From: Paenibacillus zeirhizosphaerae
GTDB taxonomy: Bacteria; Bacillota; Bacilli; Paenibacillales; Paenibacillaceae
Direction: 5' to 3'
Assembly (NCBI RefSeq): GCF_030705605.1
Contig: NZ_JAPCKK010000014.1
Location: forward strand, 1-64,000
Length of the DNA stretch: 64,000 nt
Under the pieces are notes generated by a model, which did not search any database, was not told where the DNA came from, and saw nothing but the letters and a program-made list of their open reading frames with translations. Below are positions 17,572 to 26,278 of the stretch, in pieces. Within the stretch, counting starts at the first letter, position 1. Each line of letters begins with the position of its first letter. The translations under genes and the position numbers were made by a program.

Positions 17572-18807
17572 TCATGGGCTGTATGGGAGACCCCATAACG
17601 GGCGGATATCCCGGTTCTCGTCCCAGACCGCTCTGCCGCGCAGGCAGCGGATAAACGGGTCGGTATATTCTCTGTATTCATCATAAGAAGACAGGCTCTC
17701 GATATCCTTCAGGAGCGGGGGCAGAGCCTGATAGAGCGTCGGCTTATCTCCTTTATAAAAGGCTTCGTGCATATCATCCTCCTGTAGTGGACGCTGCAGC
17801 AGCTCCTTATAGTGACGGGCGATCAGATAGGCAAATCCGATTACCCCTTTGGCCAGCAACGGGGACACTAGAAAGCTGGGGAGCGTACGGTATTCGAATC
17901 CCCCGTGAGACTTGCGACGGAAGTCCCCCAGCGTACCGTATCGCGGGCGACGTATTTGCGTCCGCTGATCCTCAAGCAGGGCTACCGGAAGCGCAAGGTA
18001 ATTGTCCAGCACCCGCAGCAGCTCGGGGCTGAGGGGAACTCCGCTGAAATGCAGATGACCACCGAGCGGCAGCCCGCGCTGCGGCATGCTTCCAGCCTGC
18101 CAGATCAGCGACCTATCCGTAATGCGTCGGGAAGCGAACGCCATCGCCTTCCATAAGTGACGCAGAAGACTTGATGGCTCTGGACTTGGTTCAGGCCGAA
18201 GCTCCGCCACCGGAAAGAGCGTTCTCCCGCGCCGTGATACGGCGTCACAGCCCGCCTCCCCTTTCCTGTCAAGATATTTGGAGGCTGGAACCACCCTTTT
18301 GTCCGGCAGCCTCACAAGCAGAAATTCAGGATCCATACCGATCATTGGCGGCCCTCCTGCCGGAAGCATCTCCTTGTCTATCGCAAAGGGAGCAGCCGAT
18401 ATTTCGGAATCATACAACTCGGTCAAGCGGCTGTCTCCGCGCCAAGGCTCCGGTCTCACACGCGCAACAGCGTATCCTTCGTTTCGGGCAGGCATCAGCA
18501 GAATTTCACCGCTATCAAGCCCAAGGGTATACAGGCTGCGCACCGCCAGCCTTTCCAGGCGAACCTGCAGCAGAGAGCCTACGGCCGGCTGACTGTTCAT
18601 GTTCGGGTGAGCAGCGATACCGGTTCCGATTCTGCGGATTTCCAGCGCTTGAAGCTGCTTCACCTGCACAGCATAACCCACTGTAAATGTATCCGAAGCG
18701 GACGGAACGGCCAGCATTTCAGCAATCCCGGTCCGGTTCAATCTCCGGCATTGCTCACGGATAGACATATTTCTAAATACATCCGGCCAATGATCCGTTT
18801 TCTGCAT
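17572..18807 (-). CDS. Putative amidoligase (COOH-NH2 ligase family)
   Basis: The 411-residue protein resembles the phage-type COOH.NH2 ligase group (glutamine-synthetase-like fold), which joins a carboxylate to an amine using ATP. Family-like motifs run in order: GMDPEF (157-162), AELRPEPSP (201-209), GGHLHFSG (249-256) and YGTLGDFRRKSHGGFEYRTL (290-309). The first 140 residues show no family I recognise. No signal peptide is present. The ATG at 18807 has GGAGG 10 nt upstream. It sits between cotE and mutS, which are adjacent in Bacillus subtilis. Coat assembly or peptide tagging are conceivable roles but unproven. Confidence 0.65.
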   Translation of the reverse strand: MQKTDHWPDVFRNMSIREQCRRLNRTGIAEMLAVPSASDTFTVGYAVQVKQLQALEIRRIGTGIAAHPNMNSQPAVGSLLQVRLERLAVRSLYTLGLDSGEILLMPARNEGYAVARVRPEPWRGDSRLTELYDSEISAAPFAIDKEMLPAGGPPMIGMDPEFLLVRLPDKRVVPASKYLDRKGEAGCDAVSRRGRTLFPVAELRPEPSPEPSSLLRHLWKAMAFASRRITDRSLIWQAGSMPQRGLPLGGHLHFSGVPLSPELLRVLDNYLALPVALLEDQRTQIRRPRYGTLGDFRRKSHGGFEYRTLPSFLVSPLLAKGVIGFAYLIARHYKELLQRPLQEDDMHEAFYKGDKPTLYQALPPLLKDIESLSSYDEYREYTDPFIRCLRGRAVWDENRDIRPLWGLPYSP

Positions 18808-18844
18808 GCCGCCTGAGCCTCCTTATACCGGGCTATCGCCCGAA

Positions 18845-18872
18845 AATAAAAAAAGAGGGCATCAGCCCTCTA
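18845..18872 (-). terminator. Terminator after cotE
   Basis: AGAGGGC (18854-18860) pairs with GCCCTCT (18865-18871) across a 4-nt loop and is followed on the minus strand by a run of T residues. Confidence 0.85.
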
Positions 18873-18923
18873 CATTGCTGCAGCCCGTGCATATGATGCT
18901 GCATAAATCCAAAACAATCCCGT

Positions 18924-19481
18924 TTACAGTTCGTCATCGAGAAGATCCAAATCAAGGTCTTCGAAGTCTTCTTCTCCCGAGGCGTACTCATAATCCTTTT
19001 CTCCATGATCTCCGCAACTGTCGCACACCAGCACGCACACCTTGGTCTCGGCAACCAATTCTACTGCAAACTCGCGCTCAACGCGGATAATGACGCTGCC
19101 TCCACCGGAAGAGACACTGGCTTCGACACAGCTTGGTTCCTGCGTTGCCTCCGCAGAAACCTCCACTGTTGACTTCCTGTGCTTCGAATCCAGATAGGAG
19201 AGGCCCACCTGCTCAACGTAGGATACCGTTTCTTTAGCCACGTCGGTCTGGGAGTTGTTATCATAGGAATACCAGATGTTGATATGGTAAGTTCCAACAA
19301 TCTCAATCCCTTCACCGGCAGAAACCGCTTCATACTGGTGGTTGATAACCCAGGCCCCCAGAATGCTTGTCGGATTATTTGGCGGAGTCACGGTATGAGT
19401 TACGGTAGAGAATTTGCGGCCTTTACCACAGACCGCCTTTGTTATGATCTCTCTACATTGCTGTTTATGACTCAATGACAT
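18924..19481 (-). CDS. cotE: Outer spore coat morphogenetic protein CotE
   Basis: CotE builds the outer coat layer on the forespore surface and binds many client coat proteins. The 185-residue protein begins MSLSHKQQCREIITKAVCGKG, contains the TPPNNPTSILGAWVINHQYEA segment and NIWYSYDNNSQTDVA, and ends in a very acidic tail (EEDFEDLDLDLLDDEL), all as in Bacillus CotE. The ATG at 19481 has GGAGGAGG upstream; the 8-codon longer frame lacks a site. It lies near mutS-mutL as in Bacillus, here separated by the amidoligase gene. Confidence 0.95.
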   Translation of the reverse strand: MSLSHKQQCREIITKAVCGKGRKFSTVTHTVTPPNNPTSILGAWVINHQYEAVSAGEGIEIVGTYHINIWYSYDNNSQTDVAKETVSYVEQVGLSYLDSKHRKSTVEVSAEATQEPSCVEASVSSGGGSVIIRVEREFAVELVAETKVCVLVCDSCGDHGEKDYEYASGEEDFEDLDLDLLDDEL

Positions 19482-19515
19482 TTTGAACCTCCTCCATACA
19501 ATCATTCACTACATG

Positions 19516-19540
19516 TGTATGCAGGACATGGGCGAATGTT
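19516..19540 (-). promoter_or_regulatory. Sigma-E-like promoter candidate for cotE
   Basis: On the minus strand AACATT (19535-19540) is followed, 13 nt later, by CATACA (19516-19521), close to the sigma-E -10 CATACANT. It is 35 nt before the cotE start. Early mother-cell expression of cotE is known in Bacillus; the -35 here is only a partial match. The rest of 19541-19837 holds a terminator and no gene. Confidence 0.4.
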
Positions 19541-19700
19541 GAGTAAATAGACATAGAGAAAATGATATTATTTGTATGAGCCTGAGGCCTGCAGGTTGTT
19601 CGAAATAATTATTTATATGCGCGACCAGATGCAGTTATGATTGCAGCCAAGCTGAAAGATGCAAATTTTAACACAGCATCCATATTTGGACATACGAAAA

Positions 19701-19723
19701 ACACCGCTGGCAAGCAGCGGTGT
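19701..19723. terminator. Bidirectional terminator
   Basis: ACACCGCTG (19701-19709) pairs with CAGCGGTGT (19715-19723). T-rich runs flank it on both strands. It most plausibly ends the minus-strand transcript of the aromatic-exporter gene. Confidence 0.75.
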
Positions 19724-19837
19724 TCTTTTGTCTTACCTCTTAATCTTTTTTTACCTAAAAAATCATACCAGAATTGACGCAACACGCACAAAAAACCGCA
19801 ACTTACTCTGCTGAGAAACTGTTCTATGCTCCTTATC

Positions 19838-20809
19838 TTACGCTTCTGCCTGCCGCACTTCCATCGGAGCCGGTGCCTTGTCCTTCTTAGCAATTTTCAG
19901 ATACTGCGACAGTTCACGGCTAAGCTGCAGAATGGCTGATCTGATCTCGAACTCCTCGCGCGTGGCGGGCAGCTCCATTTCCTTGAATTTCTCGTCCACT
20001 TGCTGCAGCAGCTTCTCGGTGCGTCCTGTGTAGTGCTCCGTAACGACGTCAACGCTTAACTGCTCAAACAGCTCCGCAACCAGCGCGGCCTGCGGCATAT
20101 GGAGATACATTTGCGATATCAGCTGCATCATATTCTGAATCGAGTCCAACTGCTGTCTGCGCATGTAAAAATAGACCTTCCAATCCTCCCGCGGATGCAG
20201 CACCTGATTCTCAAGCGAGCGCCCGGCTTCACTGATGCCCTTCGTTATGGCCTCGTCCGCAGCAATGATTTCACTCCCGTCCCAGTCATACACAGGTTGC
20301 CTCAGCGTTTGCGCAATACGTGTAAAGATCACCGAAAAAGTCTGATCGATATGCTGGCGAATTTCCAGCATCGTATTGTCCGTGCGCGGCATATACGCCA
20401 AATTAACGACCATGGCAGAGCCAAGACCAATCAGCAGCAGCCACAATTGGGTCAGCAGCACCTCCACATCGATAATTCCCTCGCTGAACACGCGAAAAAC
20501 GACAACCGATCCGGTGACAATCCCTTCCTTGAAGCCAACCTTAACGATAAACGGAAAAGCGGTTAATATATACAGGGCCAATACCCAGTAATGAAAACCG
20601 AACACATCGAATAAAACGCTGGCAAACAGCAGCCCCAGCACAGAAGCAAAAAAACGCGCCGATATTGTCCGAATGCTTCTTTTACGGGTGACATCCACGC
20701 CAAGAATCGCGAGCAGTCCTGCAGATGTAGCTCCGGACACACCAAGCCTGTCCGCGATAAGCACCGCCATCAGTGCTGCGATCGCAGTTTTAATCACACG
20801 AAAGCCCAT
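19838..20809 (-). CDS. Aromatic acid exporter family protein (ArAE_1)
   Basis: The 323-residue protein begins with about five hydrophobic segments in residues 1-140 (first RVIKTAIAALMAVLIADRLGV). A soluble alpha-helical C-terminal half (about 145-320) is typical of ArAE_1 / ArAE_1_C proteins. The half-size pore domain suggests it assembles as an oligomer in the membrane. The substrate is not predictable; relatives export aromatic acids or act in envelope stress. It is a single gene, 161 nt from the ABC importer genes and ended by the hairpin at 19701. Confidence 0.82.
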   Translation of the reverse strand: MGFRVIKTAIAALMAVLIADRLGVSGATSAGLLAILGVDVTRKRSIRTISARFFASVLGLLFASVLFDVFGFHYWVLALYILTAFPFIVKVGFKEGIVTGSVVVFRVFSEGIIDVEVLLTQLWLLLIGLGSAMVVNLAYMPRTDNTMLEIRQHIDQTFSVIFTRIAQTLRQPVYDWDGSEIIAADEAITKGISEAGRSLENQVLHPREDWKVYFYMRRQQLDSIQNMMQLISQMYLHMPQAALVAELFEQLSVDVVTEHYTGRTEKLLQQVDEKFKEMELPATREEFEIRSAILQLSRELSQYLKIAKKDKAPAPMEVRQAEA

Positions 20810-20970
20810 GAAAAAATTTCGCCCTTCCCTTGAAAACTGGTTGATTTATTTTCATCATACCTTACTTTAGGGGCTACCGTAAACAAAGGGGGCGGACAAT
20901 TCCCATGACAAAGAGCGGCCGGCTGCTGCGGGCCATGCCCTCAGTCTCCGGTCGCCTTTTTGCCAAGCTA

Positions 20971-21801
20971 TCATTGATGTCTTCCTGATAAAAGCCGACG
21001 CTCCATATAAGCAACCCCCTGATACATTAAAGCCGCAATGATGGAAATCAGCAGCAGGCTTGACATGACAAGCGTAAAATTGAACACCTGAAAACCGTAA
21101 ATAATCAAATAGCCAAGCCCGGCCCGGGCCGCCAGAAACTCGCCGACAATGACCCCGATCCAAGCCATGCCGACATTAACCTTCAACGTGGATATGACGG
21201 CCGCAAAAGAGGCGGGCAGCACGACCTTCTGAAATTCGTCCCGCTTGCTTCCGCCGAAGGACCGGACCACTTTAATATAGTTAGCATCCACCTCGCGGAA
21301 GCTGTTATATACAACAAGTGTAGTAATAATGATGATGATCGACAATGTCGTCATCAGGATCGCGGTAAAACCCGCCCCGAACATTACAATAAAAATCGGG
21401 CCAAGCGCCACCTTGGGCATACTATTGAATACGACCATATAAGGATCAAGCACCTTGGAGAGAAACGGAAACCACCAAATCAGAATGGCCAGCCCTGTCC
21501 CAAGCAGCGTGCCCATTACAAAGCCGACAGCCGTCTCACCAACGGTGACCGCCAGATGGCCCCATAATTCCCCGCTGACGGCATCCCCATAAATTTGCCT
21601 GAATACTTTGCTTGGATAGCTGAAGAGCAGCACGTCAATCCAGCCGCGTCTGCCCGCCAACTCCCAAAACAGAAAAGAAGCGATCAGAATCGCCAACTGA
21701 ACCGCGCGCACCCGCCATTTGGCAGCCCGGTTGCGACGCTTGTATTCCTTATGAATGGACTGCATCCAGGCATGCGTTTCCGCTCCCGTGCCTATATTCA
21801 T
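20971..21801 (-). CDS. ABC transporter permease, SsuC/TauC type
   Basis: This 276-residue inner-membrane permease has about six helices and the BPD-type cytoplasmic loop (DANYIKVVRSFGGSKRDEFQKVVLPASFAAVISTLKVNVGMAW), which contacts the ATPase. A cytoplasmic N-terminus of about 30 residues precedes the first helix. GGAGTGA precedes the ATG. It is the third gene of a binding protein-ATPase-permease unit, 7 nt after the ATPase gene. The SsuC/TauC/ThiX-type family points to sulfonate, taurine, nitrate or pyrimidine-precursor import; the sequence does not decide which. Confidence 0.85.
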   Translation of the reverse strand: MNIGTGAETHAWMQSIHKEYKRRNRAAKWRVRAVQLAILIASFLFWELAGRRGWIDVLLFSYPSKVFRQIYGDAVSGELWGHLAVTVGETAVGFVMGTLLGTGLAILIWWFPFLSKVLDPYMVVFNSMPKVALGPIFIVMFGAGFTAILMTTLSIIIIITTLVVYNSFREVDANYIKVVRSFGGSKRDEFQKVVLPASFAAVISTLKVNVGMAWIGVIVGEFLAARAGLGYLIIYGFQVFNFTLVMSSLLLISIIAALMYQGVAYMERRLLSGRHQ

Positions 21802-21808
21802 AGCTGTG

Positions 21809-22585
21809 TCACTCCTTTACGCCGGAGGCTTCGAGTTCAGCCCAAATATCACGAAAGAGCTCGTTGAATCCCTGCTGCTCTCTAGCATAAAAGGGCTGCG
21901 CCTGCCGGATCGGTTCGGGCACTGTAAACGAACTGCGGATTCGCCCGGGATTACGGTCAAGCACCAGAATGCGGTCGCTGACCGCAATCGCCTCAGCCAG
22001 ATCATGTGTGACCAGGACAGACGTTTTTCCGTGGGTGTGCAGCGTATCCGCGATCAAATCCTCAAGCTGCAGCTTCGTCTGGTAATCCAGCGCGGAGAAC
22101 GGCTCATCCAGCAGCAGCAGCTCGGGGTTCGTGGCCAAAGTCCGGACCAGAGCTACACGCTGCCGCATTCCTCCGGAAAGCTGGGAGGGATACAAATTCT
22201 CGGTACCCTTAAGCCCCATATCTTCCAGCAACTGAATCACCCGTGCTTTGGAATCCGCCTTTACGGTGCGGGCCAGTTCAAAGCCCAGCATCGTGTTTTC
22301 CAATATCGTACGCCAAGGAAACAAATAATCCTGTTGCAGCATATAGCCTACTCTGCGATCCGGTCCCGATACCGGCTTTCCCTGCAGCAGCACCTGTCCG
22401 GCAGCCGGCTGGAGCAGGCCTGCGATCATGGACAGAAGGGTTGTTTTGCCACAGCCGCTCGGACCAACAAGACTGATAAATTCGCCGGGCGCAACAGTAA
22501 AGCTTACATTGTCAACGGCAAGCGATGCCTCTTTATCCGTTACGTAGACATGCTTGATATTCTGCAATTCCACCAGAGGGATCAA
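21809..22585 (-). CDS. ABC transporter ATP-binding protein, SsuB/TauB type
   Basis: The 258-residue ATPase has Walker A GPSGCGKTT, a Q-loop (GYMLQQDYLFPWRTILEN), signature LSGGMRQR, Walker B LLLLDEPFSALD and the H-loop THDLAEA. The start is TTG at 22585 with AAGGAGG about 8 nt upstream. It lies 41 nt after the binding-protein gene. Confidence 0.88.
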   Translation of the reverse strand: MIPLVELQNIKHVYVTDKEASLAVDNVSFTVAPGEFISLVGPSGCGKTTLLSMIAGLLQPAAGQVLLQGKPVSGPDRRVGYMLQQDYLFPWRTILENTMLGFELARTVKADSKARVIQLLEDMGLKGTENLYPSQLSGGMRQRVALVRTLATNPELLLLDEPFSALDYQTKLQLEDLIADTLHTHGKTSVLVTHDLAEAIAVSDRILVLDRNPGRIRSSFTVPEPIRQAQPFYAREQQGFNELFRDIWAELEASGVKE

Positions 22586-22626
22586 TACGATTCCTCCTTC
22601 CCTCCTAAGCCTATTCCTAATTCCGG

Positions 22627-23631
22627 TTAAAGAGAGCCTGCTGCCTTTTCCGCATACTGATTATTCACGATCTCCTTCAGCGGAACCTCACGTTGCAGCT
22701 CGCCCGCACTTTCCATGACGTTCAGCAGATTAGCCCATTCCTTACCGTCAATCACCGGATTTTCCGCATAAGTATCCTGCTCTTTGTAACGTTTGATGCT
22801 GCTGACAATAACATCCTTATCCGTGTCCTTAAAATAAGGAAGAATAGCTTCGGCTATTTCTTCAGGAGAATGCTCCTTTACCCACTGCTGGGCCTTCTGT
22901 ACGGCATTTGTGAATTTTTGGGCTGTCTCATCGTTCTGCTGCAGATAGCTCTGTTTGGCCATATAAACCGTATATGGAAGCAGTCCGCTTTCCGTGCCAA
23001 AAGAAGCGACGACACGTCCCCTTCCCTCCTGCTCGAAGATAGACGCCTGCGGCTCGAACAACTGTACAAAATCCCCTGTGCCTGACGCAAATGCGGAAGT
23101 GATATTGGCAAAATCTATATTTTGGATCAACTGCAGGTCCTGGTGAGGGTTAATGTTATGCTTGCGCAGGGCGAATTCTCCGGCCATCTGCGGCATTCCG
23201 CCTTTGCGCTGTCCGAGAAATTCACTGCCCTTAAGCGATTCCCAATCGAATCCCCCTGTCGTATCCCTTGCGAACAAGAAGGTCCCATCCGTCTGTGTCA
23301 GTTGGGCAAAATTAATGACCGGATCCTGGCTCTCCTGCTGAACGACATAAATAGACGTTTCCGCACCAATCAGCGCGATATCCACCTGGTTGGACAGGAG
23401 GGCTGTCATGGATTTATCCCCGCCCGGAATGGTTGTCAGCTCCACATCCAGGCCTTCTTCCGCAAAAAAGCCCTGACTCAACGCTACATATTGGGGTGCA
23501 TAAAAAACGGTGCGCGCCACCTCCGCCAGCCTGACCTTCGTCCCGCTTTGCTCCGGCGAGCATCCCCCCAGCAGCAGCAATCCGCACAGCGCCGCCGCCG
23601 CTGCGGCTTTCATCCAACCGGCTGCTTTCAT
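22627..23631 (-). CDS. ABC substrate-binding lipoprotein, NMT1/SsuA type
   Basis: The 334-residue protein starts with a lipoprotein signal (KAAAAAALCGLLLLGGC; acylated Cys near 24), then an NMT1/THI5-like fold (VFYAPQYVALSQGFFAEEGLDVELTTIPGGDKSMTALLSNQVDIALIGAE). This class binds sulfonates, nitrate/taurine or HMP-type thiamine precursors. I looked for a TPP riboswitch upstream and saw none. The ATG at 23631 has GGAGGAAAGG. It is the first gene of the importer unit. Confidence 0.86.
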   Translation of the reverse strand: MKAAGWMKAAAAAALCGLLLLGGCSPEQSGTKVRLAEVARTVFYAPQYVALSQGFFAEEGLDVELTTIPGGDKSMTALLSNQVDIALIGAETSIYVVQQESQDPVINFAQLTQTDGTFLFARDTTGGFDWESLKGSEFLGQRKGGMPQMAGEFALRKHNINPHQDLQLIQNIDFANITSAFASGTGDFVQLFEPQASIFEQEGRGRVVASFGTESGLLPYTVYMAKQSYLQQNDETAQKFTNAVQKAQQWVKEHSPEEIAEAILPYFKDTDKDVIVSSIKRYKEQDTYAENPVIDGKEWANLLNVMESAGELQREVPLKEIVNNQYAEKAAGSL

Positions 23632-23667
23632 ACGCCTTTCCTCCATTCCACTGTGCAAGTCTAGTTA

Positions 23668-23697
23668 TGTATATGCACATTTGGGTGGGGTGGTCAA
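23668..23697 (-). promoter_or_regulatory. Promoter candidate of the NMT1-type importer
   Basis: On the minus strand TTGACC (23692-23697) and TATACA (23668-23673) are 18 nt apart, 37 nt before the binding-protein start. Confidence 0.5.
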
Positions 23698-23718
23698 AGC
23701 CGTCTTAAATAAAAATAA

Positions 23719-23755
23719 GTCGAGAACCAGAGCCAGTTCAGCTCCAGTCCTCGAC
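23719..23755 (-). terminator. Terminator of the M32 carboxypeptidase gene
   Basis: The outer stem is GTCGAG (23719-23724) with CTCGAC (23750-23755), with an inner GAGC/GCTC stem. TTATTTTTATTT follows on the minus strand. Its arms resemble those of the terminators at 31713 and 37953. Confidence 0.8.
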
Positions 23756-23767
23756 CTTAGGGTCAAA

Positions 23768-25288
23768 TTACAGCTTGTAGATTTCCGTATACTTGGCCTC
23801 CAGATAATCGGCCAGGTAGTCCGGGTTCAGCTCCTCGCCGGTGATGGACAGAATCAGCTCGGCCGGAGTGCGGCTTTTGCCATAATAATAAATTTTGTCT
23901 GTAAGCCATTCCTTGATCGGCAGCAGATTGCCCTGTTCAATGAACTGGTCGAAGTCCGGCATCTGCCTGCGCATCGTCGCCATAATCTGTGCGGCATACA
24001 TATTGCCAAGTGAATAAGAGGCAAAGTAGCCGAAATCCCCCCCGGACCAATGCACATCCTGCAGGACACCAAGCGAATCACTCGGCGGCGTGATGCCCAA
24101 ATATTCCTGATATTTGGTATTCCACACTTCCGGCAGCTTATTCACTTCAAGCCCTTCATTAAATAGCAGCTTTTCAATTTCGTATCTGACGATAATGTGC
24201 AGGTTATATGTAAGCTCATCGGCTTCGATACGAATCAACGAATTCTCTACCCGGTTCATGGCCAGGTAGAACTGCTCCACCGTGACATGGGCAAGCTTAT
24301 CCGGAAAATGCTTCTGCAGCTCCTTATAATACCGCTGCCAGAAAGGCTTGCTGCGGCCGATCATGTTCTCCCACAGACGCGACTGCGATTCATGAATCCC
24401 CATCGAGGTGCCTTCCGCCAGCAATGTCCCGGCCAGCTCTTGGCTGATGTTCTGTTCATACAGCGCATGGCCGCCTTCGTGGAGGGAGCTGAAGATCGCG
24501 CTCAGTACATCGTCCTGCAGATAATGTGTCGTAATACGCACATCCCCCGGATTTAATCCGGTGGCAAACGGGTGCACGCTCTCGTCCAGGCGGCCTGCCT
24601 CAAAGTCATATCCCATTTGCTCCAGCAAATACAGCCCGAACTTCTCCTGCTGACCCACATCGTATATATCCTTCAAAAATGAAGCGTCCGGCTTGTTCGG
24701 CGAGGCCTGTATTTTCTCAAGCAGCGGCACCAGCCTTCTTTTGAGCTGATCGAATACCGCATCCAGCTTCTCAACTGTCATCTCCGGCTCATACATATCC
24801 AGCAGCGTATCGTAGCGGGTATCTTTAACCCCCCAGTAATCTATAAATTCCTGCTTCATCGCCACGATCTTGGTCAGATAAGGCTCGAAGCCCGCGAAAT
24901 CATTGCTGCTCTTGGCCTTCTCCCAATAGCTTTCGGATTGGGCGGCCAGCACGGCGTATTCTTTGATTTTATTGGCAGGGATGGACTTGTTCAGCTCATA
25001 TTCCCTGCGGCACTCCTCGACCAGCCTCCGGTCATTGTCCTCCAATTGTGCGGCTGCTTCGGGTACAGACAGAGCCTCCAGCAGCTCCTTCATCTCCTCC
25101 GACACCTGCAGCTTGAATATCTCCGTCGACAGCATGCCCACCGTTTCCGAGCGGATTTCAATTCCCTTGCGCGGCGCTCCTGTCCGCATGTCCCAATGGA
25201 GCAGCCCTATCGCCTCGCCATAACTTTTGATCTTACGCACCAGCTCCTTAAACTGCTTCAAACGGTCCGTTAACTGTATTTGCTCCAT
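23768..25288 (-). CDS. M32 family metallocarboxypeptidase
   Basis: This cytosolic carboxypeptidase Taq-type enzyme removes C-terminal residues from peptides. The 506-residue protein is nearly all helical, with the zinc motif HEGGH (an HExxH) in SLHEGGHALYEQN. Also present are the M32 signatures DVRITTHY, GTSMGIHESQSRLWENMIGRS and the downstream RIEADELTYNLHIIVRYEIE. The ATG at 25288 follows GAGGTGA; a GTG three codons upstream overlaps that site and is rejected. The Bacillus relative is YpwA. It is monocistronic and divergent from the carbonic anhydrase gene. Confidence 0.93.
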   Translation of the reverse strand: MEQIQLTDRLKQFKELVRKIKSYGEAIGLLHWDMRTGAPRKGIEIRSETVGMLSTEIFKLQVSEEMKELLEALSVPEAAAQLEDNDRRLVEECRREYELNKSIPANKIKEYAVLAAQSESYWEKAKSSNDFAGFEPYLTKIVAMKQEFIDYWGVKDTRYDTLLDMYEPEMTVEKLDAVFDQLKRRLVPLLEKIQASPNKPDASFLKDIYDVGQQEKFGLYLLEQMGYDFEAGRLDESVHPFATGLNPGDVRITTHYLQDDVLSAIFSSLHEGGHALYEQNISQELAGTLLAEGTSMGIHESQSRLWENMIGRSKPFWQRYYKELQKHFPDKLAHVTVEQFYLAMNRVENSLIRIEADELTYNLHIIVRYEIEKLLFNEGLEVNKLPEVWNTKYQEYLGITPPSDSLGVLQDVHWSGGDFGYFASYSLGNMYAAQIMATMRRQMPDFDQFIEQGNLLPIKEWLTDKIYYYGKSRTPAELILSITGEELNPDYLADYLEAKYTEIYKL

Positions 25289-25352
25289 TACACTCACCTC
25301 GACTTAGGGTTGATTTCCGGTTTACCAGCTCTCCCGGTTTGTCCCATACACC

Positions 25353-25381
25353 TTGATGATAATAATTAATCGCCGTATAAT
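25353..25381 (+). promoter_or_regulatory. SigA-type promoter for carbonic anhydrase gene
   Basis: TTGATG (25353-25358) and TATAAT (25376-25381) have an ideal 17-nt spacer and would give a leader of about 115 nt. That leader holds the 14-nt palindrome CTAACT-AC-AGTTAG (25469-25482) just before GGAGA, a possible operator or stem over the ribosome site. Confidence 0.6.
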
Positions 25382-25501
25382 CAAATGTTAAGGAGTACAG
25401 AACGTCTCTATTCACAGTTAAAATGGGCAAGCCCGAAGCCTGCGTACTGCTTAGAAAGTCAGTAGGCTCTAACTACAGTTAGTAAAGTGAGGAGATAAGA
25501 G

Positions 25502-26065
25502 ATGAATCATATCCAGGCCATTTTAGAGCATAATAAGGAGTTTGTGGCGAACAAGGAGTATGAAGTCTACCGAACAGGCAAATTTCCGAACAAAAGAATG
25601 GTGATCATCACCTGCATGGATACGCGCCTCGTCGAGTTGCTGCCGCGCGCCATGAATCTGCGTAACGGAGATGTGAAGGTCATCAAAAATGCCGGCGCCA
25701 TCATCTCGCAGCCCTTCGGAAGCGTCATGCGCAGTGTGCTCGTTGCCCTGTATGAATTGGAGGCGGATGAGGTACTGGTTGTCGGTCATCACGAGTGCGG
25801 CATGGCCGCTCTAAATTCCGATGTCATGGTCCAGCATATGCTTGAGCGGGGAATAGATCAGAAGGTGCTGGATACATTGGAGAATTCGGGAATCAAGCTA
25901 AAAAAATGGCTGCGCGGGTTTGACAACGTGGAAGAAGGGGTAAAAAGTACCGTGGAGATCATTAAGAATCATCCACTACTCCCCCCCCAAGTACCTGTAC
26001 ACGGCATGATTATTCACCCCGAAACCGGGGAGCTTGACCTGGTTGTGGACGGGTACGAAAATTAG
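25502..26065 (+). CDS. Beta-class carbonic anhydrase
   Basis: It interconverts CO2 and bicarbonate in the cytoplasm. The 187-residue protein is of the short YtiB-like type. The zinc ligands are Cys38 (in CMDTR, with Asp40/Arg42), His96 and Cys99 (in HHEC). GAGGAG precedes the ATG. It has its own promoter and a strong terminator, so it is probably transcribed alone. Confidence 0.94.
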   Translation: MNHIQAILEHNKEFVANKEYEVYRTGKFPNKRMVIITCMDTRLVELLPRAMNLRNGDVKVIKNAGAIISQPFGSVMRSVLVALYELEADEVLVVGHHECGMAALNSDVMVQHMLERGIDQKVLDTLENSGIKLKKWLRGFDNVEEGVKSTVEIIKNHPLLPPQVPVHGMIIHPETGELDLVVDGYEN

Positions 26066-26082
26066 GCATCTCTCTGCGATGG

Positions 26083-26109
26083 GCACGGATTTGGAATCCG
26101 TGCTTTTTT
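26083..26109 (+). terminator. Terminator of carbonic anhydrase gene
   Basis: GCACGGATT (26083-26091) pairs with AATCCGTGC (26095-26103) across 3 nt and is followed by six T residues. Confidence 0.9.
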
Positions 26110-26159
26110 GTATTATTTGAGCCTTGCAACGGGAAAAGACGAGCTGTTCAGGTGCAAAG

Positions 26160-26216
26160 TTGTCATACCATACAGTTTCAGTGTACACTTTCATTATGAC
26201 AGCAGCATCGTGCTGC
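26160..26216 (+). promoter_or_regulatory. padR promoter with palindrome and leader hairpin
   Basis: TTGTCA (26160-26165) and TACACT (26184-26189) are 18 nt apart. The perfect palindrome AGTGTACACT (26180-26189) covers the -10 and may be an autoregulatory operator. A small GCAGCA/TGCTGC hairpin (26202-26216) follows in the leader. Confidence 0.45.
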
Positions 26217-26278
26217 AATGTCCAGCCGCTGAATCAAAATTGATTTTTCTGTAATAATGGATGAAGGAGATAATGCTT

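Noticed and set aside
19609..19893. Small minus-strand frame spanning the hairpin at 19701
   Set aside because: It overlaps the exporter gene in another frame and runs through a terminator, with no ribosome site.
21755..22630. Plus-strand open frame of 291 codons opposite the ABC ATPase
   Set aside because: It is a shadow of the minus-strand ATPase and permease genes, with no start signal or family features.
23632..23767. TPP or other riboswitch upstream of the NMT1-type binding protein
   Set aside because: No conserved riboswitch core (such as CTGAGA) is present; the interval holds only a terminator and an ordinary promoter.
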